NCBI RefSeq assembly: GCF_001639065.2
Contig: NZ_LQXO02000013.1
Location: forward strand, 1 to 64,000
From: Vibrio barjaei
GTDB taxonomy: Bacteria; Pseudomonadota; Gammaproteobacteria; Enterobacterales; Vibrionaceae
Direction of reading: 5' to 3'
DNA: 64,000 nucleotides
Shown piece by piece: positions 11,536 to 18,053 of the stretch. A program made the position numbers and the translations under genes. The notes beneath the pieces were generated by a model that worked only from the letters and a program-made list of their open reading frames with translations, was not told where the DNA came from and did not search any database. The number at the start of each line of letters is the position of its first letter. The stretch's first letter is position 1.

Positions 11536-11941
11536 TTTTTATCCCTGTATAAGTGGTACCGGACCTAATGTCGTTTGACGACTCCTATTCGTTTAGATAA
11601 GAGTTTTCAACGAAGATTGGTCGGCTTTATTTTGTAAAAAAGTGTGTTTGCGCGTTTTATATTATCCATGCAAATTAATGTGTCTACATATAATTTATTT
11701 TTAGATAAAATTTGTGGTATTTGTTGCAATTTATAGTTTATTGTTTTGCTAAATGTTATTGATTTGATGTTTTTGTACAACGCAATGTTCAAAAAATCAG
11801 CGTGGTAATGAAAGTTCTAGAGGGACTGTTGTGTGTCTCATCTGTCCAGTTCTAAGGCCGATCCATTCGAAATGATAATGATTGGAATGTTATTTATCGG
11901 CTATTGGATTGTTTTATATGAATTTTTATCAATATTCTTTA
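11536..11941. other. AT-rich intergenic gap between divergent sstT and copper operon
   Basis: About 400 bases with no gene I can support. It should hold the sstT promoter (minus strand) and upstream sequence of the copper-type promoter. Short ORFs here lack ribosome binding sites and recognisable sequence. Confidence 0.5.
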
Positions 11942-11972
11942 TTGACCCTCCCCTTAGGGTAAAGGTTAGTTT
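11942..11972 (+). promoter_or_regulatory. CueR/MerR-type promoter of the copper operon
   Basis: TTGACC at 11942-11947 is separated by 19 bases from a weak -10 (TAGTTT, 11967-11972). The over-long spacer is the signature of MerR-family promoters. It holds an imperfect dyad beginning ACCCTCCCC and ending GGGTAAAGGT, which resembles CueR boxes (ACCTTCC...GGAAGGT type). The genes behind it are a Cys-Cys peptide and CueP, which fits copper control. Seen: spacing and dyad. Inferred: CueR as the regulator; no cueR gene lies in the window. Confidence 0.62.
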
Positions 11973-12004
11973 GGTCTGTAGGCTAACGACAGAAGGGGAA
12001 CATC

Positions 12005-12118
12005 ATGGGATGTTGTAATAAAGCGCCAGCAGGTGGCGGAGCAAGTATGGGCACTGCACTTAAATATATTGCGATCATTGGGGTGGTTGTATTCGCTCTT
12101 GCTTACTTTTTTGGGTGA
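12005..12118 (+). CDS. 37-residue Cys-Cys single-pass membrane peptide
   Basis: A small ORF (MGCCNKAPAGGGASMG, then a hydrophobic helix KYIAIIGVVVFALAYFFG). It has a good ribosome binding site (AGAAGGGGAA, 5-10 bases upstream) and directly follows the CueR-type promoter. Its stop codon lies 5 bases before the preferred ATG of cueP, so the two are probably translationally coupled. The Cys3-Cys4 pair could bind a soft metal such as Cu(I), or the N-terminus could be modified. I do not know a named family for it. Promoter context and coupling suggest a role in copper handling with CueP. Confidence 0.75.
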   Translation: MGCCNKAPAGGGASMGTALKYIAIIGVVVFALAYFFG

Positions 12119-12123
12119 CTACT

Positions 12124-12645
12124 ATGCGTAGATTAATCTTAGTTGCTTCAATGCTGGCGAGTTTTGGTGTGTTTGCGAGTCAAGGTTCAGAGTTTTCCAA
12201 ACTGACACCTCATGAAGCGCTAGACGAGGCGAATGCTATGTTTCGTACTGGTGAAGCTTCAATTCAAGTGAAACCAACAAAGATTGTTGGGCAGTTTAAA
12301 GATGGCAGCCTTGGGGCTGTGCCATTTGAGAAGGAGTTCCTAGTCTCAATTGCACCTTATCTAAACAAAATGCACCCGTGTGATATGCACTTACCGACGG
12401 GGTGTACAGGTGAGCTGCAAAACGAGAAAATGGGTGTCACCGTTTATGATAAGGATAGTCATCGGCAGCTCTTATTCAAAATGGCTAAAACCAATCCTAA
12501 CGGATTCATTGACTTATGGTTACCTAGGGACCGAGAACACCTTGAGATTATAGTGAACTATAAAGGCAAGAAGGCAACCAAAGTGATAGGAACAAGTATT
12601 ATGGATAATACGTGTATTACTGATATGAAATTAGAAAGCGCATAG
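12124..12645 (+). CDS. cueP: CueP-family periplasmic copper-binding protein
   Basis: 173 residues with an N-terminal signal peptide (MRRLILVASMLASFGVFA). The three cysteines typical of CueP are present: Cys86 and Cys94 in HPCDMHLPTGCTGEL, and Cys164 near the end (DNTCITD). In Salmonella CueP is a major periplasmic copper protein that supplies copper to superoxide dismutase SodCII and is induced by copper through CueR/GolS-type regulators. I chose ATG at 12124 over an in-frame GTG at 12115 because it gives a normal signal peptide and keeps spacing to the GGGTG upstream. Second gene of a two-gene operon; a strong terminator follows. Confidence 0.9.
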   Translation: MRRLILVASMLASFGVFASQGSEFSKLTPHEALDEANAMFRTGEASIQVKPTKIVGQFKDGSLGAVPFEKEFLVSIAPYLNKMHPCDMHLPTGCTGELQNEKMGVTVYDKDSHRQLLFKMAKTNPNGFIDLWLPRDREHLEIIVNYKGKKATKVIGTSIMDNTCITDMKLESA

Positions 12646-12660
12646 TAAAGCGCTATTAAA

Positions 12661-12686
12661 AAAAGACCGCGTATAAGCGGTCTTTT
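12661..12686. terminator. Bidirectional terminator between cueP and rsgA
   Basis: A perfect 10-bp stem AAAAGACCGC / GCGGTCTTTT with a 6-base loop; A- and T-runs allow termination from both convergent genes. Confidence 0.85.
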
Positions 12687-12717
12687 GATTCATATTTACA
12701 ACGTTAAATGAGGAGTG

Positions 12718-13773
12718 CTAATAGCCTTTTTTACGATGTCGACTCTCGCTTTGAACAGAACGATAAAACTTGCCAAGCTGTTTATCGTTACTTCTTTTCT
12801 CCGCTAATGAAGCGCTGTTTCTAGCTTGTTCTCGCATGAGTTTAAAGTAGTTGTCTACGCGCCTTGCGTCGATATCTCTATTCTCAAGTGCTTTACGCAC
12901 CGCGCAGCCGGGTTCATTGGTGTGTTGGCAATCACTAAATCGACACTGCTCGACCAAAAGTTCAACGTCACTAAACGTTTCTGCTAATCCCTCTTCACTC
13001 GCGGTTAGCTGAATTTCCCTCATTCCTGGGGTATCTAGTAACAAGCCACCTTCTGGCATCTTGTGCATCGAGCGAGACGTCGTAGTATGACGACCTTTGC
13101 TATCATCCTCACGAATTGACCCAGTTGCCTGTGTTTGGCCGTCCATCAGGGTGTTAACCAAGGTGGATTTACCTACACCAGATGAACCCATGAAGGCGAC
13201 GGTTTGCCCTTTGCCACACCAAGAGCGCAATCCTTGTAACGTATCGCTATCCAGTGCGTTCACTGTTTCAATGATCAAGAATGGGTCAAGAGCTTGTACT
13301 TGTTGTCGCTTGTCATCTACATCGTTACAGAGATCTGCTTTGGTTAGCACGATAACCGCTTCGGATCTCGCTTCATTCACCAGAGTGAGGTAACGCTCTA
13401 TCCGACTTAGATTGAAGTCGTAATTGAGCGAACAAACAATAAAAACCGTGTCTACGTTGGCGGCAATGAATTGCTCATCTACTTTTGAACCAGGCGCTTT
13501 GCGACTGAACAAAGAGCGGCGATCAAGAAGGCGAAGCAATCGATGTTGTTCATCGAGTAAAATCCAGTCACCAACCGTCATCTGAGGATAATGAATGTGA
13601 TGTTCTAGATGGAACTCTTGTTGTTCCGTGCAGACAACATATCCGCTGCGATGATGCGCAATGACGCGCCCTGGGACGATACCGCCGTATTCTTCTAATG
13701 TCAGTTGCTGTTGAAAAAATGTTTTCCAACCAAGTTCGTTAATTGAGATTGGATGGGTAAAAATAGAACTCAT
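12718..13773 (-). CDS. rsgA: Ribosome small-subunit-dependent GTPase RsgA (YloQ/EngC family)
   Basis: 351 residues. An N-terminal OB-fold-like region is followed by a circularly permuted GTPase domain with motifs in the order G4 TKAD (144-147), P-loop GSSGVGKST (196-204) and G3 DTPG (247-250). A C-terminal zinc-finger follows (Cys277, Cys282, His284, Cys290). RsgA checks late 30S maturation and releases assembly factors on GTP hydrolysis. Vibrios often carry a second rsgA-like gene; its isolated setting here, away from orn or psd, suggests this may be the second copy (inference). A 540-base noncoding gap with several hairpins lies upstream. Confidence 0.92.
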   Translation of the reverse strand: MSSIFTHPISINELGWKTFFQQQLTLEEYGGIVPGRVIAHHRSGYVVCTEQQEFHLEHHIHYPQMTVGDWILLDEQHRLLRLLDRRSLFSRKAPGSKVDEQFIAANVDTVFIVCSLNYDFNLSRIERYLTLVNEARSEAVIVLTKADLCNDVDDKRQQVQALDPFLIIETVNALDSDTLQGLRSWCGKGQTVAFMGSSGVGKSTLVNTLMDGQTQATGSIREDDSKGRHTTTSRSMHKMPEGGLLLDTPGMREIQLTASEEGLAETFSDVELLVEQCRFSDCQHTNEPGCAVRKALENRDIDARRVDNYFKLMREQARNSASLAEKRSNDKQLGKFYRSVQSESRHRKKGY

Positions 13774-14314
13774 TGTTAGTACCTAAAAAAATACACAAAA
13801 TATGCAATTTTAAATAGGGTCAGGTACTTACCGATGTAAGTGTGTGCGGGTGCACTAAGACCCCGGTAAAGGAACACCGGGTAAAGTATGGTCGATTTCT
13901 AAACGAAATGAGAGTGTTGTTTGTTACTTAGTTCGCTTTATTAAACCAACTTTACCAAGTGGGTACGCATTACAATCATCAAATTCCTCCAGATAGTGTT
14001 TGGTTAGGTGTCATCGTAAGCGATGATAGCACTAACATCAGAAAAGGCTAGTAGTTGATAATGCAGTGGGTATGGTTGGAGTAAAATTGTGACTTCAATT
14101 AGAAAGGTGTCAAACCATCATTAAGTAGAAATCACGGCTACCTAATGATGGTTCTCAACCCGTTTCAGTACGGGAGAGAGTGTAACTTTGTCTTAGAGCA
14201 AAGGCATCAAATGGTGGTAAGTCATTTATAATTTAAATAACAAAAAAATAAAATGAAACATATCAGATGACTATAGCTAATATATAGGAGGTGCACATCC
14301 ATGTGCCGATTGGA
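13774..14314. other. Hairpin-rich 540-base noncoding gap upstream of rsgA
   Basis: No ORF of normal size. Visible structures: CCCGGT/ACCGGG hairpin at 13862-13881; TCATCG-TAAG-CGATGA core within a longer bulged stem at 14003-14036; and the 11+4 bp inverted repeat annotated separately at 14113-14153. On the minus strand a 12-codon ORF (MIVMRTHLVKLV, 13979 down to 13941) sits 5 bases behind a perfect GGAGG and about 170 bases before rsgA. It could be a leader peptide, but nothing else supports it. The gap may carry an untranslated leader or small RNA; orientation is unknown. Confidence 0.4.
14113..14153. repeat. Long inverted repeat (hairpin)
   Basis: AACCATCATTA (14113-14123) pairs perfectly with TAATGATGGTT (14143-14153). 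Inside it GTAG (14125-14128) pairs with CTAC (14138-14141), giving a 15-bp interrupted stem with a 9-base loop. No T-run follows on either strand, so it is not a standard terminator. It could be part of a structured RNA or a protein-binding dyad. Confidence 0.7.
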
Positions 14315-14815
14315 TTAAAGTGTGCTGCCTTTGTGGTTTTGGACAAAGTTGCGTGCTTTTTTTAGTTGTTCACTTTCACCATCGAATACGACTAAGTACT
14401 TGTCAGTTTTGATGGCGGTTTCATATTTGACAATGGTGTCTTTTGGAATACCAATACTGGCTAATGCTCCACCGATGGCTGTTACTCCACCTGTTATTGC
14501 AGCGCCTTCAACAGCACCTGCAACAGCAGCCACAATGGGGCCAGCGGCAACAACCGCCCCGATACCCGGTAACCAAAATAAGCCAGAGCCCACAAGTGCG
14601 CCCCAAATCCCGCCCCAGAAGGCACCTGTTTTCCCCCAGTTTTTGACGCGGTCGCCTGTGTTGTAGAAACCGGTAGCGTGCTCTTCCGTTTCATAGCCCT
14701 TCCCAATGATAGATATGCACTCTATAGGAAATCCCTGGTCGACTAAGGTGGTTACAATATGTTTTGCATCCAGATGTGTGTGTGCAATTGCGACAACGTT
14801 AGAATTATTCATCAT
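14315..14815 (-). CDS. GSP17M/YflT-like general stress protein with glycine-zipper core
   Basis: 166 residues. The N-terminus (NSNVVAIAHTHLDAKHIVTTL...) and C-terminus (KYLVVFDGESEQLKKAR) form a small alpha/beta fold like the general stress protein 17M N-terminal domain. The middle (about 60-125) is a long Gly/Ala-rich hydrophobic stretch (WGGIWGALVGSG, AVAGAVEGAAITGG) that looks like a glycine-zipper membrane hairpin. Family members are stress-induced; molecular function is unknown. It is the last gene of the operon starting with hpf at 16229, 6 bases after the HdeA-like gene. Confidence 0.72.
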   Translation of the reverse strand: MMNNSNVVAIAHTHLDAKHIVTTLVDQGFPIECISIIGKGYETEEHATGFYNTGDRVKNWGKTGAFWGGIWGALVGSGLFWLPGIGAVVAAGPIVAAVAGAVEGAAITGGVTAIGGALASIGIPKDTIVKYETAIKTDKYLVVFDGESEQLKKARNFVQNHKGSTL

Positions 14816-14821
14816 TGATAC

Positions 14822-15217
14822 CTATAGTAATTTTTCGATTTGTTCCGATTTAGCATCAGCGAGCTGCTTTGCGACAACTTTGTGTACTCGTGCAGCAGGA
14901 GCTTTGTGGCATTGGTCGACGATTTCATCAATTTCAATAGCATCTAATTGAGTGATATCGAACACTTGCACTTCATTATTGGATTTATGATTCCATGCAA
15001 CTAGGTAACCTAACGTTACAGGCATCAGGTCGTAGTCTAATTCGAGGAACTCTGAACACGTCATAGTAGACTCAAAACTAGCTGTAGCAATTGGCTGTGA
15101 AAGTGTCATTTCACCAGTGTTTTCTGGCTGAGCGTTTGCGGCATAAGCCAAAATCGTAACCAGAGAAAACAAGCCTACGACTCCCTCAAAAACGAGTTTT
15201 TTTATACGTTTACTCAA
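14822..15217 (-). CDS. HdeA-like periplasmic acid-stress chaperone
   Basis: 131 residues with an N-terminal signal segment (hydrophobic 9-26, ending near AANA-Q). The mature part has the HdeA pattern: Cys54 in MTCSEFLELD, the stretch PVTLGYLVAWNHK corresponding to the AVGF/ALN region of HdeA, and Cys103 in VDQCHKAP, which would form the single conserved disulfide. HdeA/HdeB are dimers that dissociate at low pH and hold unfolded periplasmic proteins. Presence with gadB, aspD and an AspT-type antiporter in the same 35 kb supports acid resistance. Identity to enteric HdeA is low, so the family call is by pattern. Confidence 0.75.
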   Translation of the reverse strand: MSKRIKKLVFEGVVGLFSLVTILAYAANAQPENTGEMTLSQPIATASFESTMTCSEFLELDYDLMPVTLGYLVAWNHKSNNEVQVFDITQLDAIEIDEIVDQCHKAPAARVHKVVAKQLADAKSEQIEKLL

Positions 15218-15229
15218 AATTACTCCTGG

Positions 15230-15901
15230 CTATAAAATCGCAATCCGGTGGCTAGTTTCCGCCATTCGTCTTTGATAAGTTTTATCATGGTGACAAACGG
15301 GACACTCATCGAATGCCTTGGGGCTGATGTGTGTGTGACCACACTTTTCACAAATCCATTCAGTTGGTATTAGGCTCTCGAATTCAAAACCTGACTCAAG
15401 TCGATAGAGTAAATTAGATAAACGCTCATCATGCGTTTTCTCAATCGCCCCTATATTAAGAAAGTGATCCGCGACTACTGAATCACTGTGCGAGTTGCAG
15501 AGTTCAGACAACTCAGGATAAAACGCGACAGATTCAAAACTTTCGCCATCGATGCTGTCTTTTAACGCAGCGGCAATATCGGTTAAGCGAGCTCCTAACG
15601 TGCGTTGTTCTATATGTTTGAAATGAAGTTTGGCGTGTACCAGTTCATTGGCGGCAATATGTGCAAGCTGATCAGCGATATGGTGATAGCCTGACTTTCG
15701 CGCGAGCTTCGAGTATAAGTTATACTTCGTAAACGCCACTGCCTCGCCTTCAAAGGCTTTCTTAAGATAGATAGAGACGCTATCCATCTCTTTCACTTGC
15801 ATTGACTGCTGGCAACACGTCAATTGACCACCGCCAACACATGTCACTTCGACTTCATTGCCACACAGGTTGCAATGATATGTTTGGTATTTTTCTATCA
15901 T
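15230..15901 (-). CDS. Desulforedoxin-rubrerythrin fusion protein
   Basis: 223 residues, three modules. Residues 8-34 form a desulforedoxin-type FeS4 knuckle (C10-x2-C13 and C29-C30). Residues about 40-170 form a ferritin-like four-helix bundle with diiron ligands FEGEAVAF (Glu51, Glu53), Glu86-x2-His89 and Glu154-x2-His157. Residues 181-205 form a rubredoxin-like end (C184-x2-C187, C200-x2-C203). Such proteins reduce hydrogen peroxide to water in the cytoplasm. The gene lies 10 bases after hpf and 12 bases before the HdeA-like gene, so peroxide and acid defence are probably co-expressed. Confidence 0.9.
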   Translation of the reverse strand: MIEKYQTYHCNLCGNEVEVTCVGGGQLTCCQQSMQVKEMDSVSIYLKKAFEGEAVAFTKYNLYSKLARKSGYHHIADQLAHIAANELVHAKLHFKHIEQRTLGARLTDIAAALKDSIDGESFESVAFYPELSELCNSHSDSVVADHFLNIGAIEKTHDERLSNLLYRLESGFEFESLIPTEWICEKCGHTHISPKAFDECPVCHHDKTYQRRMAETSHRIAIL

Positions 15902-15911
15902 TGGCAGACCG

Positions 15912-16229
15912 TTACATTGGTTCGTTGTGGTGATGGTTCTGATGTTTAGCAGACAGCTTAGTCTTGTGTTTTTCTAATGAGTGTAAAACTGCTTGGGTCG
16001 CTTCTTGCAGAGCAATTGCGAATGTCGCGTTAGACTTTTTGGTGAAGAACTGTTCATGATCGAGATGTACAGTAAGCTCAACTTCGAACAGACGATAACT
16101 CTCATGATAGATAATATGGCATTTTTCTTGATCGATAGAATGAAAGTGCCCTTGAATATGAGCAAACTTCTCTTCGATAAGTGTTTTCATAGATGGAGTG
16201 ATATCAACGTGCATAGATGTGATTTGCAT
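15912..16229 (-). CDS. hpf: Short-form ribosome hibernation promoting factor
   Basis: 105 residues. It starts MQITSMHVDITPSMK, the beta-strand/helix start of the HPF/RaiA (sigma-54 modulation) family, and carries the expected second helix (NATFAIALQEATQAVLHSLEKHK). The C-terminus is rich in His/Lys. It binds the 30S A and P sites and stabilises inactive ribosomes in stationary phase or stress. It leads the four-gene stress operon hpf, rubrerythrin, hdeA-like, gsp17M-like. A damaged paralog lies at 17600-17967. Since a vibrio normally has a housekeeping hpf near rpoN, this is likely an accessory copy. Confidence 0.85.
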   Translation of the reverse strand: MQITSMHVDITPSMKTLIEEKFAHIQGHFHSIDQEKCHIIYHESYRLFEVELTVHLDHEQFFTKKSNATFAIALQEATQAVLHSLEKHKTKLSAKHQNHHHNEPM

Positions 16230-16560
16230 TTATATTTCCCATTAAAATAGATACGTGAGTATTAGTGTTTTTAGGTGAGGCAAAATATTAAAACAAACCG
16301 CTTACCTCTAAATCATTAGTAGGTAAACACTGTATAAATTAAAAATATTCATTTTAAAACAGTTGGTTATGTGGTCTTGTTGATGGGAGTTTAGCTTTTG
16401 TTTTGGTTTTTTAGGTTTTATTAAAAAAACAGTTCTTTCCAGTGGAAATACTATCGGGATATTATCGCTATCTTATTTATTAGATTCTTCCTCGTATTAA
16501 CTTAAAGAATGTTTGGATTAAAAATTCACCAATCAATAGATTGAAAATTCTTGAGGTAAT
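16230..16560. promoter_or_regulatory. Divergent promoter region of hpf operon and usp
   Basis: 331 AT-rich bases between two divergent stress units. Toward usp it contains GGTTTTTTAGGTTTTATT (about 16406-16423) and CGGGATATTATCGC (16455-16468). The second string nearly matches TGGGATTTTATCGC at 20430-20443, upstream of another gene of the block. These may be shared promoter or operator elements; no standard -35/-10 pair stands out. Confidence 0.4.
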
Positions 16561-16986
16561 ATGAAATACAAAAATATACTTTTAGCGATAGACTTCGAGC
16601 ATAGTGACGCTGAGCTCATCAAAAATGCCACTGACCTAGCATTTAGCTTAGGAGCGACAATCAGTCTGGTTTACGTTCACCCAAATGTGGAATACAACCC
16701 ATATTCTTTAGCATACTGGGGAGATATTTATAGAGAGTTTGTTGCTGAACTTGAGCAAAAACACGATACAAAGGAGCTGGAATTTATTGTGAGTGCCTAC
16801 CCGATCTCGAAGGAAAATATCTACATAAAAAACGGTGATGTTAGCCGGGAGATGCATGCTGTAATCGAAATTGTGGACGCTGATCTGATTATACTGGGCA
16901 AGCATCATAGTGTGGTCAACATGGAAGGAACGTTAGAAAGAAGCATGCGAAGCGTAGCAGGTTTAGATGTGTTGCTCGTTTCTTAG
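16561..16986 (+). CDS. Universal stress protein, UspA-type
   Basis: 141 residues with the Usp fold. It starts MKYKNILLAIDFEHSD, has the LAFSLGATISLVYVHPN strand, and a VDADLIILGKHH strand near the C-terminus. The ATP-binding signature of MJ0577-type proteins (G-x2-G-x9-G-S/T) is absent, so it belongs to the non-nucleotide-binding UspA-like group. GAGG ribosome binding site 4 bases before ATG. Usp proteins accumulate on growth arrest and membrane or oxidative stress. Divergent from the hpf-rubrerythrin-hdeA operon, with a shared promoter region. Confidence 0.88.
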   Translation: MKYKNILLAIDFEHSDAELIKNATDLAFSLGATISLVYVHPNVEYNPYSLAYWGDIYREFVAELEQKHDTKELEFIVSAYPISKENIYIKNGDVSREMHAVIEIVDADLIILGKHHSVVNMEGTLERSMRSVAGLDVLLVS

Positions 16987-17250
16987 GTTTAATTTGCCGC
17001 ATGTTTTAACTCATTGATAAAAATGCGGTGAGCCACTGATCAACGCCTGTTCTTGCTTCTGTCGACTTCAGCCATATGGAAAAGCAGCATGTCATCTGTC
17101 TTATGCTTATGGAGACATCATTCGGCGTTGGTTTGGTTGAGTTCTCAAAATGGCAGTCATTTGTGGAAAAACATTAACTATCATGAAGTTAAATGTATTG
17201 AGAAAATTATTAGAACAATTGCTCTAAATACAATGTAAAGAGGTAAAGAT
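16987..17250 (+). other. Gap with a short gene-like fragment
   Basis: In frame from 17040 there is a short coding-looking fragment (STPVLASVDFSH, then MEKQHVICLMLMETSFG...), with stop codons close on both sides and no ribosome binding site. I cannot assign it; it may be a decayed gene end. The last 15 bases hold AGAGGT, the ribosome binding site of the next gene. Confidence 0.3.
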
Positions 17251-17475
17251 ATGTCGAGCGAAGTGGGCGTTGATGAACATATAATCTTAGGTGATTACTG
17301 CACGTGTACTAAAAGAATGAACAGTGAGCCCACTGAAGTATTGAATGAATGTGATGGTAATGCAATTGCTGTATTGTCCAAGAATACGTTAGTCTACTAC
17401 GCAGTCCCGATTGGACTGTTTGAAAAGATGTTAGCGGCATATGATGCGAGTTTATTCAACTTAATTGGCAGCTAA
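17251..17475 (+). CDS. StbD/Phd-YefM-like antitoxin without a partner toxin
   Basis: 74 residues. The segment TKRMNSEPTEVLNECDGNAI followed by AVLSKNTLVYYAVPIGLFEKML aligns by eye with the core of StbD-type antitoxins (ELKRNP...GEPVAVLNRN..AFYCVP...YEAML). The N-terminus, including a CTC motif (DYCTCT), is unlike StbD. AAGAGGT ribosome binding site. The next 120 bases hold no StbE/RelE-like toxin, only a hairpin (GCCTCGCA-GGA-TGCGAGGC, 17488-17506). It may be an orphan antitoxin or a repurposed DNA-binding protein. I call it by pattern only. Confidence 0.55.
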   Translation: MSSEVGVDEHIILGDYCTCTKRMNSEPTEVLNECDGNAIAVLSKNTLVYYAVPIGLFEKMLAAYDASLFNLIGS

Positions 17476-17599
17476 GTCGATCATCGGCCTCGCAGGATGC
17501 GAGGCTATCGGAAACATCAATCCAATAATGCCGACTCTTCCTATCCATAAACCACCCAGCTCATTTACATCCATCTTTCTTGCATAATCCAACCCAACG

Positions 17600-17967
17600 T
17601 TAGTAAGTAATTTTTGCTGAACGCCTCGCCTTGCCGCTACTCAAAAATCGTAGAATTTTCTGAAGTTTAGAACGAAAAAACTGTTTAGCGGCTAACTTGT
17701 TTTCATATTTTTCGATTTTGTAATATAGCGACAGAAAAGCGTCTTCAATAGCATTATCGAGTAGCAAATCAGTGCGAAGGACATAGAAAGATTGTGTTTC
17801 TAAGTGCACCTTTAACGACACCTCATAATCGCCAAAACCATTATGAAAGACGACCTCACAACGACTAAAGAGTAGGTCTAAATTACGGTCTACTAAGTGT
17901 TGATATTTATCTGCAATAAGTGATGTCGTTTTGGTGGGAGCTGCACGTTTTTACTTGTTATTTTCAT
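17600..17967 (-). pseudogene. Second HPF-like gene with a one-base frameshift
   Basis: From ATG at 17967 the frame reads MKITSKNVQLPP and then goes out of register. One base later the -1/+2 frame continues the HPF fold as TKTTSLIADKYQHLVDRNLD, ...EVSLKVHLETQSFYVL, NAIEDAFLSLYYKIEKYENK to the stop at 17600. Adding one C/G to the GGG run at 17936-17938 (CCC on the coding strand) restores a complete protein of about 122 residues, homologous to the hpf product at 15912-16229. The C-terminus is Lys/Arg-rich (KQFFRSKLQKILRFL). Either a recent pseudogene or a homopolymer sequencing error. Confidence 0.72.
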
Positions 17968-18053
17968 TGTTAATCCGAAGTTTTGTTCATGTTCCTTGTA
18001 GAAAACATGCCCATACCAGTCAATGGATGGGCGTAATTGATGAAGGAACTGCT

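Noticed and set aside
11833..12018. 61-codon plus-strand ORF overlapping the copper promoter
   Set aside because: GTG start without a ribosome binding site; it covers the CueR-type promoter, and the real small gene is in another frame at 12005-12118.
12115..12123. GTG start for cueP
   Set aside because: It overlaps the stop of the peptide gene and adds only MTT; ATG 12124 gives a standard signal peptide.
14322..14666. 114-codon plus-strand ORF inside the GSP17M-like gene
   Set aside because: Antisense shadow; its Pro/Ala-rich sequence mirrors the Gly/Ala codons of the real gene.
17053..17238. 61-codon ORF before the StbD-like gene
   Set aside because: No ribosome binding site and odd composition (Trp/Ser-rich); overlaps a different protein-like fragment in another frame.
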